The position numbers and the translations under genes are program-made. The notes beneath the pieces were generated by a model. The model saw only the letters and a list, made by a program, of their open reading frames with translations. It had not been told where the DNA came from and did not search any database. A stretch of 41,786 nt of DNA, from positions 1 through 41,786 of the forward strand of contig JADFPO010000020.1 of NCBI GenBank assembly GCA_022562295.1, read 5' to 3'. Shown one piece after another: positions 1 through 8,246 of this stretch. Positions within the stretch are counted from its first letter, which is position 1. The number at the start of each line of letters is the position of its first letter. The stretch is from Gemmatimonadota bacterium. GTDB lineage: Bacteria > Gemmatimonadota > Gemmatimonadetes > Gemmatimonadales > GWC2-71-9.

Positions 1-1041
1 CTGCTGAGCTGCTCCGGCGCCTCTGATGGGGGGACCGGGCCGACGGACCCAGATCCGAACGACAACCTGGTCTGCAATATCCCGACCGACCTGTTTTTCA
101 GCTCCCTCTCCCGAGACGCCATTCCGTCTTTGACAAATCCAGATGTCGGTCCAGCCGCAGCGTCGGTCATGGGAGTCGACGATCGTGTATTGGGGCTGGT
201 CGTGGGGGGCGAAGCGCGCGCCTATCCGATCGGCGTGCTCTGGTGGCACGAGGTGATCAACGACACCCTCGGCGGGGAGCCGGTCCTCGTATCCTACTGC
301 CCACTGACTGGTTCGGGCATCGCTTTCGACCCCCGGGTCGACGGCGGGGAGGCCCGCAATTTCGGGGTTTCCGGCATCTTGTTGGAGAACAACCTGGTGA
401 TGTTCGACCGGACCACCGAGAGCCTCTGGAATCAGATGCTGCTGGGTTCTCAGTGCGGCCCCGATCGGGGCAAGTCGCTCACGCGTCTGCCGATCATCGA
501 GACAAATTGGGGCCATTGGAAACGGCTCCACCCCAACACGAGTTTCGTGACCACCAACACGGGGTTCCTGCAGGACTACACTCGGTATCCGTACGACGAT
601 TATGACGACCTGAACAATCCGAACCGGTTATTCCCCGGATCCCGCATTGATACCCGCCGGCCTCCCAAGGAACTCGTCCTCGGCGTGCACGAAGACACCT
701 TATCGGTCGCCTTCCCATTCGGGGCACTTACCAACCTGGGCTTGGTGGTTGCGCTGAACGACTCCATCGGGGCAACACCACTTCTGGTGACGTTTTTTGC
801 GGACGAGCAAACCGCAATCGCATTCGACCGACGAATCAACGGACAGACCCTCACGTTCGACGTAGCGGATCCGTTTGCCGGAACGCTCACAGACCGGGAA
901 ACGGGGTCGACGTGGAACGCAGCGGGAGAGGCCATCGGCGGGAGCCTGACCGGAGCGAGGCTGACACAACACGAAGATGCCTTCGTCGCGTTCTGGTTCG
1001 CATGGTCGATTTATTTCCCCACCACACGGTTGGTGCAGTGA
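1..1041 (+). CDS. DUF3179 domain lipoprotein (5' end outside window)
   Basis: The frame is open from the first base of the window, so the gene starts upstream; 346 codons are visible. The first residues read LLSC followed by a Gly/Asp/Pro-rich linker. This looks like a lipobox whose Cys (codon 4) would be lipidated, so the protein is probably an envelope-anchored lipoprotein. The body matches the DUF3179 family as I know it: AYPIGVLWWHEVINDTLGG, then SYCPLTGSG, a NLVMFDRTTESLW stretch, and W-x2-W before HPNT. The function of DUF3179 is not established. A TTG at 130 could be taken as a start but would discard the lipobox, so I reject it. The stop lies just before the next outer-membrane gene on the same strand, so the two may be co-transcribed. 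Family call is firm; lipoprotein nature is likely. Confidence 0.85.
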   Translation: MLSCSGASDGGTGPTDPDPNDNLVCNIPTDLFFSSLSRDAIPSLTNPDVGPAAASVMGVDDRVLGLVVGGEARAYPIGVLWWHEVINDTLGGEPVLVSYCPLTGSGIAFDPRVDGGEARNFGVSGILLENNLVMFDRTTESLWNQMLLGSQCGPDRGKSLTRLPIIETNWGHWKRLHPNTSFVTTNTGFLQDYTRYPYDDYDDLNNPNRLFPGSRIDTRRPPKELVLGVHEDTLSVAFPFGALTNLGLVVALNDSIGATPLLVTFFADEQTAIAFDRRINGQTLTFDVADPFAGTLTDRETGSTWNAAGEAIGGSLTGARLTQHEDAFVAFWFAWSIYFPTTRLVQ

Positions 1042-1108
1042 GGCTCTGGCCGGAGATCGCCGGCCGGCCATGAGCGACACAAGACGTGGCACCACCCGGT
1101 TGGCCAGA

Positions 1109-1963
1109 ATGACCAAATCGCCAACACAGCGAACAGTTACGTGGCTGTTCGTGGGACTGTTTTGCCTTACACCAGCCGGGGCGACCGCCCAGTGGGCCCA
1201 AGGAGCCCCGGGGAAGCTGTGGGTCAAGAGCGCAGTTTTCTTGCAAAAAACCGACGAACGTTACGACGCCGTCGGCAATCGGGTGCCCTGGTTTGCGAGC
1301 GGAGAGTCCGATTCGCGGGCCGTGTTCACAGACATCATCGTGGGGCTGCGCCACGACCTGGATTTGTGGGTCCAGATCCCCTATTTCGACCTGCGATTTC
1401 AGGATGCCGGCAACGACTTACGCAGCACCGGTATCGGCGACTTGCGCGCCTGGCTTCGCTGGCAATTCGCATCCCTGGGCAACGGCAGCACCCCCCTGGC
1501 GCTGAGAGTTGGCGCCAAGGCACCGATTGGCACTAATTCTCCCGACGCGTTCGTGATCCCTTTGGGTGAGGGGCAGTGGGATCTCGAGGCTTTCGGAGAG
1601 ATCGGCCACTCATTCTGGCCCATACCCGTGTACGCCGAGTTATGGCTCGGTTATCGCGCACGACTGGAGAACACCGAGAAGGTATTCGATCCAGGCGGCG
1701 AGTTCGTCTTTCTCGCCGAGGCGGGGGTGAACCCCACGTCGGGTACGTTTCTCAAGGCGACCATCGATGGCTTCCGGGCACGACGGCTGAGAGCCGACCG
1801 CGTTCTCACCGCCAACAAACGCCGCATCACGACGCTGCAGTTGGGCGGCGCCGTTCGAGTCGGGCCGGTGTGGCCTGAGGTGGGAGTGCGGATTCCCGTC
1901 GCCGGACAGGATTTCCCGGCGGGAACCCAATTCGTCTTCGGGGCGAGCGCGCGCGTAAGGTAA
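1109..1963 (+). CDS. Outer-membrane beta-barrel protein, MetA-pathway/transporter-like
   Basis: About 284 aa. From the ATG at 1109 the product begins with a Sec signal peptide: a short basic start, a hydrophobic run (TVTWLFVGLFCL) and a cleavage-like AGATA-QW. The mature part alternates polar and hydrophobic residues, as in a beta-barrel, with phrases such as 'GLRHDLDLWVQIPYFDLRF' and 'GIGDLRAWLRWQF' that resemble the phenol-degradation MetA-like barrel family (PF13557-type). An in-frame ATG at 1070 has a weak GGAG far upstream and would add 13 residues before the signal peptide; an ATG at 977 overlaps the DUF3179 gene. I prefer 1109 because of the signal peptide, although neither start has a strong ribosome binding site. 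Substrate unknown. Likely an outer-membrane channel or structural barrel. Confidence 0.6.
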   Translation: MTKSPTQRTVTWLFVGLFCLTPAGATAQWAQGAPGKLWVKSAVFLQKTDERYDAVGNRVPWFASGESDSRAVFTDIIVGLRHDLDLWVQIPYFDLRFQDAGNDLRSTGIGDLRAWLRWQFASLGNGSTPLALRVGAKAPIGTNSPDAFVIPLGEGQWDLEAFGEIGHSFWPIPVYAELWLGYRARLENTEKVFDPGGEFVFLAEAGVNPTSGTFLKATIDGFRARRLRADRVLTANKRRITTLQLGGAVRVGPVWPEVGVRIPVAGQDFPAGTQFVFGASARVR

Positions 1964-2296
1964 ATAAGTCGCCCGGCACCCACTTCCTCCTTCCCGCCGA
2001 ATTCCAGGAGCCAAATTCCGTCCAACTGCACACCGAGGCGGCCGTCGAGATCACCGACTCGAATGCATCGCCGGGGAGTTCAGAGGGAGTCTCTTCCGGA
2101 GACCCACCGCCGGACGGACCAGCCTGGACGCTTGACGCCGAAAGGCCTGCGCAACGGGCAACGGCCCATGTGTCCCATCGAGCGGCGGCCGTGGATGACG
2201 GCAGTTCAGTTGTGGCCCAACCGTGTTTACAATTGGACAGCCAACTCGGGCTATTCCATCTGGGCATTCATCCCACCGTGGGAGTAAACCAACTTC
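1964..2296 (+). other. Intergenic stretch between two barrel genes
   Basis: No gene is supported in these 333 bases. One plus-strand frame stays open from 1879 to 2303 and has a fairly GC-rich third position, but its only ATG/GTG/TTG starts would give at most about 44 residues, and nothing in the translation is recognisable. The stretch presumably carries the porin promoter and leader; a GGAG lies at 2281-2284, 12 bases before the porin GTG. Confidence 0.4.
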
Positions 2297-3370
2297 GTGC
2301 CTGAATCCATCAAGTGTTTGGCCTTGACCGTGACGCTGACGGCCATCGTGTCGGGCACTGGTCTGGCGCAGGTGGAGGTGCGCTCACAGGCCCTCGAAAT
2401 CACGCTCACCGGCCGCGTCCATAGCCAGTTCAGCACAACCTCGGTGGCCGGCGAGCGGGCGTCGGAGTTTCAGATACGGCGTGCCCGATTCACCGCCGCC
2501 CTCACCATCAACGACTTCGTGGATGGACGCATCCAGCCCGATTTCGGTCAGGGGAAGATCAGTCTCAGGGACGCCTATCTTCGACTGACCTTCGATCGCG
2601 CGTTCCGCGTCTCCTTTGGCCAGTTCAAGCGGGCCTTCGATATCTTCGAGCTACCGAGCTCCACGCAGATCTTGGTGATCGAGCGAACGGGCAGCATCAA
2701 GGGCGTGGACGACTGCGTCGGGCCCGGCGGACTGTGCTCGTGGAGCCGCCTGACCGAGCAGCTGGCATATTCGGACCGGGACATCGGGGTAGCGCTCGAC
2801 GGTCGAGCGGGCTCCAACCTCGAATACCGCCTCACCGTAACCAACGGGACCGGAAACAACGCGGCTGACGAGAACGGAACCAAGTCCTATGCCGGGCGCG
2901 CCACCGTTCTGGCCTCGTCGGGCGTACGATTGGGGGCCAATGTCGCCCTCCACGACTACCCCAATCCCATCACTGCGCGCGACGAATATGCCGTGGCGTA
3001 CGGAGCCGATCTCGAGATCGGCACTTACGGCGACAGAGTTCATTTTCAGGGAGGCGTCATCAGCGGGGAGAACTGGAGAAATCTGAGCGTCACGGGAAGC
3101 CCCAGCACGCTGCTCGCGGCGCAGGGGATTTTGTCTTACCGCATTCGACTATCGGAAAACGGCCGCCTCGGCGCGGTCGAACCTCTCGGCCGGATCAGTT
3201 GGGGTGATCCGGATACCGCTGCTGCGGGGGCTGGCGGCTTGCTAGTGACCCCAGGCGTCGCGTTTCACTTCACCGGTCGAAACATGCTGGTGGCCAATGT
3301 GGATTTGTGGTCTCCGTCTACCGGCGGCACGGAGTGGTCCATCAAGATGCAAAGCTTCCTGCACTTCTAG
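2297..3370 (+). CDS. Phosphate-selective porin O/P-like outer-membrane protein
   Basis: 357 aa starting at a GTG with GGAG at 2281-2284, a rather long 12-base spacing. Residues 1-24 form a signal peptide (ALTVTLTAIVSGTGLAQ). The mature N-terminus reads LTGRVHSQFSTTS and then SEFQIRRARFTAAL, the pattern of the OprO/OprP family (PF07396-type): a first strand, then a conserved R-R-x-R segment, then SLRDAYLRLTF and VSFGQFKRAF. The protein ends in F (SFLHF), as outer-membrane barrels do for BAM recognition. It probably forms an anion-selective or general pore. The family includes phosphate and pyrophosphate porins, but this copy is short (about 330 aa mature) and substrate cannot be read from sequence. 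It is convergent with rho, with 68 bases between the stops. Confidence 0.75.
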   Translation: MPESIKCLALTVTLTAIVSGTGLAQVEVRSQALEITLTGRVHSQFSTTSVAGERASEFQIRRARFTAALTINDFVDGRIQPDFGQGKISLRDAYLRLTFDRAFRVSFGQFKRAFDIFELPSSTQILVIERTGSIKGVDDCVGPGGLCSWSRLTEQLAYSDRDIGVALDGRAGSNLEYRLTVTNGTGNNAADENGTKSYAGRATVLASSGVRLGANVALHDYPNPITARDEYAVAYGADLEIGTYGDRVHFQGGVISGENWRNLSVTGSPSTLLAAQGILSYRIRLSENGRLGAVEPLGRISWGDPDTAAAGAGGLLVTPGVAFHFTGRNMLVANVDLWSPSTGGTEWSIKMQSFLHF

Positions 3371-3438
3371 ACGCCGCTGTCTCGGCCACCGCCGATCCTC
3401 GGTCTGTGCCGGCGACGACACCTCTCAGCGGGTCGAGC

Positions 3439-4581
3439 CTACCGATCCCGCCCCAGAACGAGCTTCACGAACTCCTCGTTGCTCTTCGTGTTCTTCATTT
3501 CACCCATCAGTCGATTCATTGCGTCGATGGGTGTGGCGGAGGCGAGTTCGCGCCGCACTGTACGAGATGCCTCGAGGGTGTCGTCCGAGAGCAACAGTTC
3601 CTCTCGCCGAGTTGCGCTCGCGACCAGATCAATCGCCGGATAGACCCTCCGATCCGACAGTTCCCTACTCAAGACGAGTTCGCTGTTACCGGTCCCCTTG
3701 AACTCCTCGAAGATGACTTGATCCATCTTCGATCCGGTGTCGACGAGCGCCGTCGCGATGATGCTGAGCGACCCACCACCCTTCGCCTCACTAATCTTTC
3801 GCGCGCTCCCGAGAAACCGCTTCGGCTTCTCCATCGAGGTCGCGTCGAGCCCCCCGGAGAGCGTTCGGCCGCTCCCCTCATCGACGGTGTTATGTGCCCG
3901 CGCAAGCCTCGTGATCGAATCGAGAATGATCATGACGTCTTCTCCCATCTCGACACGCCGCCGGGCCCGCTCGACACTCATTTCAGCCACGGCCACATGC
4001 CGCGTGGGCGGGTGGTCGAAACTGGAGGCGATGACTTCACCGAAACCAGTCGCCTCCATCTCGGTGACTTCCTCTGGACGTTCGTCTACCAACACGATAA
4101 AGAGCTTACAGTCCGGATAGTTGGTCGCGATACCCTGGGCGATAGCTTGCAGGACGGTAGTCTTGCCGGCTTTGGGAGGAGAGACGATCAACGCCCGCTG
4201 GCCTTTGCCCATAGGGCAAAGCAAATCTATGACGCGGTTGGTGAAATCGGGCTGGCCTCGGTAGGTACGCCCGCACTCGAGTATGAGTTGCTCGTCAGGA
4301 TGCTGCGCGCCGAGCTGTTCGAACCGGGGACGATGCCCCAGGGACTCCGGCGGCTTACCGTTTACCAATTCAAGCTTGGTCAGTGGCGCGCTCTTGCCAT
4401 TGCGCGGGCGCTTCCCAACCGCGCCGGATATTTCGTCGCCAGTTCGGAGATCATACCGCCGAATCAGCTTCTGCCCTACGTAGACGTCTCGCCTTCCCGG
4501 CGCATAACTGGCCTCTGGGCGGCGGATGAACGCCGCGCCGTTACCCAGAACCTGCAAGATTCCCAAAGCCGAGTTACTCAC
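3439..4581 (-). CDS. rho: Transcription termination factor Rho, N-terminally short
   Basis: 380 aa. Hexameric RNA helicase that ends transcription. Visible parts: cold-shock-like primary RNA-binding domain (about 5-75, GILQVLGNGAAFIRR, RRYDLRTGDEISG), Walker A SPPKAGKT (134-141), DERPEEVTEM (166-175), Walker B with DSITRLARA (221-229), and FEEFKGTGN (291-299). The family is usually about 420 aa in E. coli. This protein begins directly at the RNA-binding domain and lacks the roughly 45-residue N-terminal helical Rho_N domain. The GTG at 4581 is the first possible ATG/GTG/TTG start after the in-frame stop at 4642-4644, so the short form is not just a start-choice error. A GAGGAG lies at 4594-4599, 12 bases before the GTG, and is better placed for an out-of-frame ATG at 4589. 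A two-residue insertion (AK) sits in the loop after 'RKISE'. Confidence 0.95.
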   Translation of the reverse strand: MSNSALGILQVLGNGAAFIRRPEASYAPGRRDVYVGQKLIRRYDLRTGDEISGAVGKRPRNGKSAPLTKLELVNGKPPESLGHRPRFEQLGAQHPDEQLILECGRTYRGQPDFTNRVIDLLCPMGKGQRALIVSPPKAGKTTVLQAIAQGIATNYPDCKLFIVLVDERPEEVTEMEATGFGEVIASSFDHPPTRHVAVAEMSVERARRRVEMGEDVMIILDSITRLARAHNTVDEGSGRTLSGGLDATSMEKPKRFLGSARKISEAKGGGSLSIIATALVDTGSKMDQVIFEEFKGTGNSELVLSRELSDRRVYPAIDLVASATRREELLLSDDTLEASRTVRRELASATPIDAMNRLMGEMKNTKSNEEFVKLVLGRDR

Positions 4582-4589
4582 GACCCCAT
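4578..4589 (-). promoter_or_regulatory. Three-codon leader frame coupled to the rho start
   Basis: On the minus strand a strong GAGGAG (4594-4599) is followed after four bases by ATG GGG TCG TGA. The TGA overlaps the rho GTG as GTGA. Either this is a tiny coupled leader, or one G is missing from the run of four Gs: adding a base would join ATG GGG GTC GTG in frame with rho and give it an ATG start with ideal spacing. I cannot tell which from one sequence. Confidence 0.35.
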
Positions 4590-4644
4590 TACTCTCCTCA
4601 ATCCGCGCGAACCGGCAGCGGAATCGCCACGGCCATTGGCATCA

Positions 4645-5171
4645 ACACAGACGTTCCAGTGTTCAAGAAGGATCAATCGGTTTTTTGAGAATTAGTTCAA
4701 CCAGTTGCGTCGGGGAGTCCCGGCGCTCCACCTCGCCGCTCTCGCGGCTCAAATCTGCTAGATCCTGGTTCAGCCGGCCGGAGCGACCACCTGATCAGGC
4801 TGTACCGACAAATATGGCTGCATTTAATAGGCGAGTCCACAAGGACTACTGCACAAACTTTGGGGATCGCTCTCGGGTTCCGATACCCGTCAACGGCGCG
4901 AAGGTTCGTCTCCCGGTGAGGTGCCCAACTATTCGGGGGACAGCCGCAAACGCTCAGACCGACTGCGAATGCAAACTATGTCGAGAGGCGCGGTGTCGCC
5001 AGGGGCGCGGCTGGCCAATCGGAGCAGGGAGACGAGTCTGTGAACAAGCGTTCACTATCCGGGGCACCCACCGGCTCGCGCCGCGTCCGCCAGGCCTACA
5101 ACCGCAGTTCTTCGCGAAGGTGAGCACCTGTGTCGAATGGACACAGTTGCGCCGCACGGGTAGTTTGAGAC
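4645..5171. other. Divergent intergenic region between rho and the sensor kinase
   Basis: About 530 bases with no convincing gene on either strand; translations of the open frames are rich in Arg, Cys and Pro and match nothing. It should hold the outward promoters of rho (minus) and the two-component operon (plus). Visible structures are a hairpin at 4874-4889 (stem CGGGT/ACCCG) and a 6-bp dyad at 5040-5055. An AT-rich TTTAATA patch near 4824 could be the -10 of a rho promoter (TATTAA on the minus strand), but no good -35 is spaced from it. Confidence 0.4.
5040..5055. repeat. Dyad GTGAAC-4-GTTCAC, possible operator
   Basis: Perfect 6-bp inverted repeat, GTGAAC and GTTCAC separated by AAGC, 116 bases upstream of the sensor kinase start. 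The size and spacing suit a dimeric repressor site of the TetR or GntR kind, or a short hairpin. No regulator gene of those families is in the window. Confidence 0.3.
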
Positions 5172-6374
5172 ATGCGCCTATCGTTCCGACGGCGGATTTT
5201 TCTGGGTCTGGTGGTATTCGGCACCGTGCCACTCACCGCAGCGCTACTCGTACTCGCGGTGCAGGTTCGCTCAACCGGTTCTTCCATCGGCCCAAGGGCA
5301 GCGCTCGACGACGTGACGGAGAGCGGACGCGCGATGATGGCGGCGCTGGACACCACCCAATTGAGTGATACCGCGCTGGCCGCTCTACGGCAGCACACGC
5401 AAACCATCGCCACGGGCACCAACCTCGCGCGCCGAGCCGAGACGCTGAGCAGATTCGCTGCCGGCATCTTGGCGACGTTGATTTTGATTGCGGCGGCTGG
5501 TCTCATCGCGGCGTCGCTGCAACTGGCGCGGCGCTGGTCGGCGTATTTCTCAGCCCCGATCGACGAGCTGGTGCGCTGGGTCGGACTGATTCGCCAGCGG
5601 GAGCCCCTGCCGGAGCCAAGCGATGGAAACACGGCCCCGGAGTTCGACGCGTTGCGCGCCGCCCTCGGCGAGATGTCGCAAGCCCTGGATACGGCCCGCC
5701 GCCGGGAGGTGGAGCAGGAGCGACTGATCGCGTTCCGCGAAATCGCACGCCGGGTGGCCCACGAGATCCGCGGCCCCTTGACGTCGTCACGGCTCGCCCT
5801 CGCTCAGCTCGCGAAATCGGGCGGTACCTCCCAATCACCTCGAACCGCTGAGATCGTCGTGCTACAGGAAGAACTCGATCGGCTGGACCGGCTGGCCCGC
5901 GAGTTCTCTGAGTTCAGCCGCTTACCAGAAGGCCCGAAAGCGCCTGTCGACATTGGCGAGCTGTTGGATAGCGTGGTCCCAGCCACGGTACCGGAAACCG
6001 TTCCCGTGCTCAGACAAACGGACGAGGAGTTGGTGGTCCAAGGACATTACGAGCCCCTGCGCCGGGCGGTACAGAACCTGCTTCGAAATGCAGTCGAGGC
6101 AACCAGCGCAAGGGGAATCGAGGTGAAGGCATCGCGCATCGGCGATCTTGGCGCCGGCACAATACGACTCAGCATCGCCGACCACGGCCCGGGGGTACCG
6201 AGCTCACAGCGCGATCAAATCTTTGAGCCGTACTTCACGACCAAGGAAACAGGTACGGGGTTAGGACTCGCAATCGTGAGGCAAACCATTGTGGCGCACG
6301 GTGGCACAATCGCCGTCGAGGACACACTCGACGGAGGTGCAACGTTCATCATGGAATTGCCGGAGCGATCGTGA
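5172..6374 (+). CDS. NtrY/NtrB-like membrane sensor histidine kinase
   Basis: 400 aa. Two membrane segments (about 9-30 and 97-118) enclose a short periplasmic loop of some 65 residues. A HAMP-like/linker region follows, and then the kinase core: H-box RRVAHEIRGPLTSSRLAL with phospho-acceptor His197, N-box NLLRNAVEA (302-310), D-box ADHGPGVP (337-343), F-box FEPYFTTKETG and G-box TGLGLAI. The H-box and domain order resemble NtrY-type kinases that pair with sigma-54 activators, but no PAS domain is visible. It autophosphorylates on His and passes phosphate to the regulator encoded next. The stop overlaps the regulator's GTG start (GTGA at 6371-6374), so the two are translationally coupled. The signal is unknown; the regulated genes probably concern the envelope (see the sigma-54 site at 7829). 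Confidence 0.9.
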   Translation: MRLSFRRRIFLGLVVFGTVPLTAALLVLAVQVRSTGSSIGPRAALDDVTESGRAMMAALDTTQLSDTALAALRQHTQTIATGTNLARRAETLSRFAAGILATLILIAAAGLIAASLQLARRWSAYFSAPIDELVRWVGLIRQREPLPEPSDGNTAPEFDALRAALGEMSQALDTARRREVEQERLIAFREIARRVAHEIRGPLTSSRLALAQLAKSGGTSQSPRTAEIVVLQEELDRLDRLAREFSEFSRLPEGPKAPVDIGELLDSVVPATVPETVPVLRQTDEELVVQGHYEPLRRAVQNLLRNAVEATSARGIEVKASRIGDLGAGTIRLSIADHGPGVPSSQRDQIFEPYFTTKETGTGLGLAIVRQTIVAHGGTIAVEDTLDGGATFIMELPERS

Positions 6375-7747
6375 CGTCGCGGGTGCTCATCGTCGACGAT
6401 GAATCAAACATCCGCCGGATGTTGAAAGCGTTGCTGGAACAGGAGTCGTACGAAGTTCACGACATCGGCGGTGGAGCCGACGCACCAGGCGTGGTGGCAG
6501 CGTTCGAGCCCGACGTGGTGTTACTCGATTTGGTCATGCCGCCCGGCCCCGACGGTATCGCAACGCTCGAAATCCTACGCGCCAGATATCCGGATCGGGT
6601 GGTCATCATGATGAGCGGCAAGGCGACTCTCACCGATGCAGTCCGCGCCACCAAGCTGGGTGCTTTCCAATTCCTGGAGAAGCCGTTGACCCCAGAGGGA
6701 GTCCTGGTGGCCGTGAAGGCGGCAATCGACCTCTCGCGAACTCGGGCGGAGAATCGGGAACTCCGCGCCGCCCTCGGTACGGAGCAAACGATTATCGGAG
6801 ACAGCCCGGCGATCGAAGCGGTGCGATCCTTGATCGCGCAAGTGGCGCCGACACCGGCAAGAGTGCTGATCACCGGCGAGTCGGGTACCGGAAAGGAACT
6901 CGTCGCGCGCGCGGTACACGACGAGAGTGCCCGCGCCTCCAAACCCCTCGTCAGCCTCAACTGCGCAGCCATTCCGAACGGTCTCATAGAGAGCGAGATG
7001 TTCGGACACGAGCGCGGCTCGTTTACCGGGGCCGTGCGGATGCGGCGCGGCAAATTCGAACTCGCGGACAAGGGCACGTTGTTCTTGGACGAGGTCGGCG
7101 ATCTCAGCCTGCAAGCACAGGCGAAGCTGCTGCGCGTGTTGGAAACCGGAGTCTTCGAGCGTGTGGGCGGAGAGAAACCAATCGAGACAGACGTGCGAAT
7201 CGTTGCCGCTACAAACAAGGACCTCACATCGGCGGCAGCCAGTGGTGCGTTGCGAGAGGATCTGCTCTATCGCTTGAATGTATTCCCGATCCACGTTCCG
7301 CCACTCCGCGAGCGCCGTGAGGACATCGCGGCCCTGGTGGCGCATTTTTCAGCGCTATCGGCTGCGCGTTGCGGACGTGTCGCCCCAACATTCACCCCGG
7401 AAGCGGTGCAGCGCCTTGCCGCGCGGCCATGGCCCGGCAATGTGCGCGAACTCGCCAACATCGTTGAGCGCCTCACCATCATTTCCCCCCACGACGAGGT
7501 CACGCCCGAGCGCGTCGAGACGGTGCTGGGAGCAGTGCCGACTGGGGCAAAGCGCGACGCTGGGCCCTATCCCGCGGCCCTGTCGGCGGCCCTAGAGCAA
7601 TTCGAAGCGGATTTGATTCGCGAAGCCATCACCAAGGCCCACGGCAACGTGGCGGAGGCCGCCCGAGAACTGGCAACGGATCGAGCTAACCTCTATCGGC
7701 GCATGCGGCGCCTTGGAATCAACCAACACGACACACATGTGTCCTAG
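6371..7747 (+). CDS. NtrC-family sigma-54-dependent response regulator
   Basis: 458 aa. Receiver domain (1-120) with acidic pair D9/D10, phospho-acceptor Asp53 in VVLLDLVMP, and Lys104 in FLEKP. AAA+ sigma-54 interaction domain (about 140-375): Walker A GESGTGKE (169-176), Walker B FLDEVGDL (238-245), and the RLNVFPIHVPPLRER segment. The C-terminal Fis-type helix-turn-helix is about 418-450 (NVAEAARELATDRANLYRRM). The loop that touches sigma-54, normally GAFTGA, reads GSFTGA (216-221), an Ala-to-Ser change next to the critical FTGA. Starts at GTG inside the kinase stop. It activates sigma-54 RNA polymerase from upstream sites when phosphorylated; a matching promoter lies 82 bases beyond its stop. 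Confidence 0.92.
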   Translation: MTSRVLIVDDESNIRRMLKALLEQESYEVHDIGGGADAPGVVAAFEPDVVLLDLVMPPGPDGIATLEILRARYPDRVVIMMSGKATLTDAVRATKLGAFQFLEKPLTPEGVLVAVKAAIDLSRTRAENRELRAALGTEQTIIGDSPAIEAVRSLIAQVAPTPARVLITGESGTGKELVARAVHDESARASKPLVSLNCAAIPNGLIESEMFGHERGSFTGAVRMRRGKFELADKGTLFLDEVGDLSLQAQAKLLRVLETGVFERVGGEKPIETDVRIVAATNKDLTSAAASGALREDLLYRLNVFPIHVPPLRERREDIAALVAHFSALSAARCGRVAPTFTPEAVQRLAARPWPGNVRELANIVERLTIISPHDEVTPERVETVLGAVPTGAKRDAGPYPAALSAALEQFEADLIREAITKAHGNVAEAARELATDRANLYRRMRRLGINQHDTHVS

Positions 7748-7828
7748 TGACACTGTCGATCGGTCCGCCCAATGACGCACTGGTCTCTCAACTCTATAAT
7801 TGACAACAGGTTACGAAACCGGCACCAC

Positions 7829-7844
7829 TTGGCACGCACCGTGC
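7829..7844 (+). promoter_or_regulatory. Candidate sigma-54 (-24/-12) promoter
   Basis: TTGGCACGCACCGTGC: the -24 element TGGCACG matches the consensus fully. The -12 element reads GTGC(G) instead of TTGC(A/T). The GG and GC pairs (7831-7832 and 7843-7844) start 12 bases apart, which is the diagnostic spacing. The site lies between an NtrC-type activator and the gene at 7899, whose start is about 55 bases downstream of the -12 GC. Transcription would begin near 7856. Suggests autogenous local control of the downstream envelope genes by the neighbouring regulator. Confidence 0.55.
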
Positions 7845-7898
7845 GATCCGAGCAGGCGGTCCATTTACTAGAGTTCCGCCGGGCACACGGAGGTTGGC

Positions 7899-8246
7899 AT
7901 GCACAGAGCAGTAGCACGGGTGATCGCGGTCGTCTACGGAGTCTCTCTCGCGTTCGCGTATTTCGTTCACAATCCTCCCCAGTGGCTGGATCGTGTGGCG
8001 GTTTCCACTGGCATCGAGCGCACCATTCGATTGTTCGGCCATGAAGTGGGGATGGGCATCCGCATCCGGCCGGAGTCGCCAACCCCAGCAGCGGAACTGA
8101 ACCTGCGGTGGATGGGTCGCGTCCTCATCGAACCTGGAAGGTATTCCATCCGCGACGGTCCCCACTTGACCCGACTGCCGAGTGTTGATGGTCCTGCGCG
8201 CGGGGTTCTCGAATCCACTGGCGCCACACCGCGAGGCCAGCGGTGA
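7899..8246 (+). CDS. Small membrane-anchored protein of unknown function
   Basis: 115 aa. A good GGAGG (7889-7893) sits five bases before the ATG, so the gene is likely real although I recognise no family. Residues 3-23 are hydrophobic (VARVIAVVYGVSLAFAYFV) and would act as a signal anchor. The rest is a short soluble tail rich in Arg, Gly and Pro. Its stop overlaps the start of the beta-helix/Omp85 gene (TGATG at 8244-8248), so the pair is translationally coupled, with this gene first after the candidate sigma-54 promoter. By position it may be an assembly or anchoring partner of the barrel protein; that is inference. Confidence 0.6.
   Translation: MHRAVARVIAVVYGVSLAFAYFVHNPPQWLDRVAVSTGIERTIRLFGHEVGMGIRIRPESPTPAAELNLRWMGRVLIEPGRYSIRDGPHLTRLPSVDGPARGVLESTGATPRGQR

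Noticed and set aside
3307-4695. 462-codon plus-strand frame antisense to rho.
   Set aside because: Rho is unmistakable on the other strand; the antisense translation has no domain and is Arg/Pro-rich noise.
7821-7834. Second sigma-54-like match just upstream of the reported site (GGCACCACTTGGCA).
   Set aside because: The GG and GC pairs start 11 rather than 12 bases apart, off the required register.
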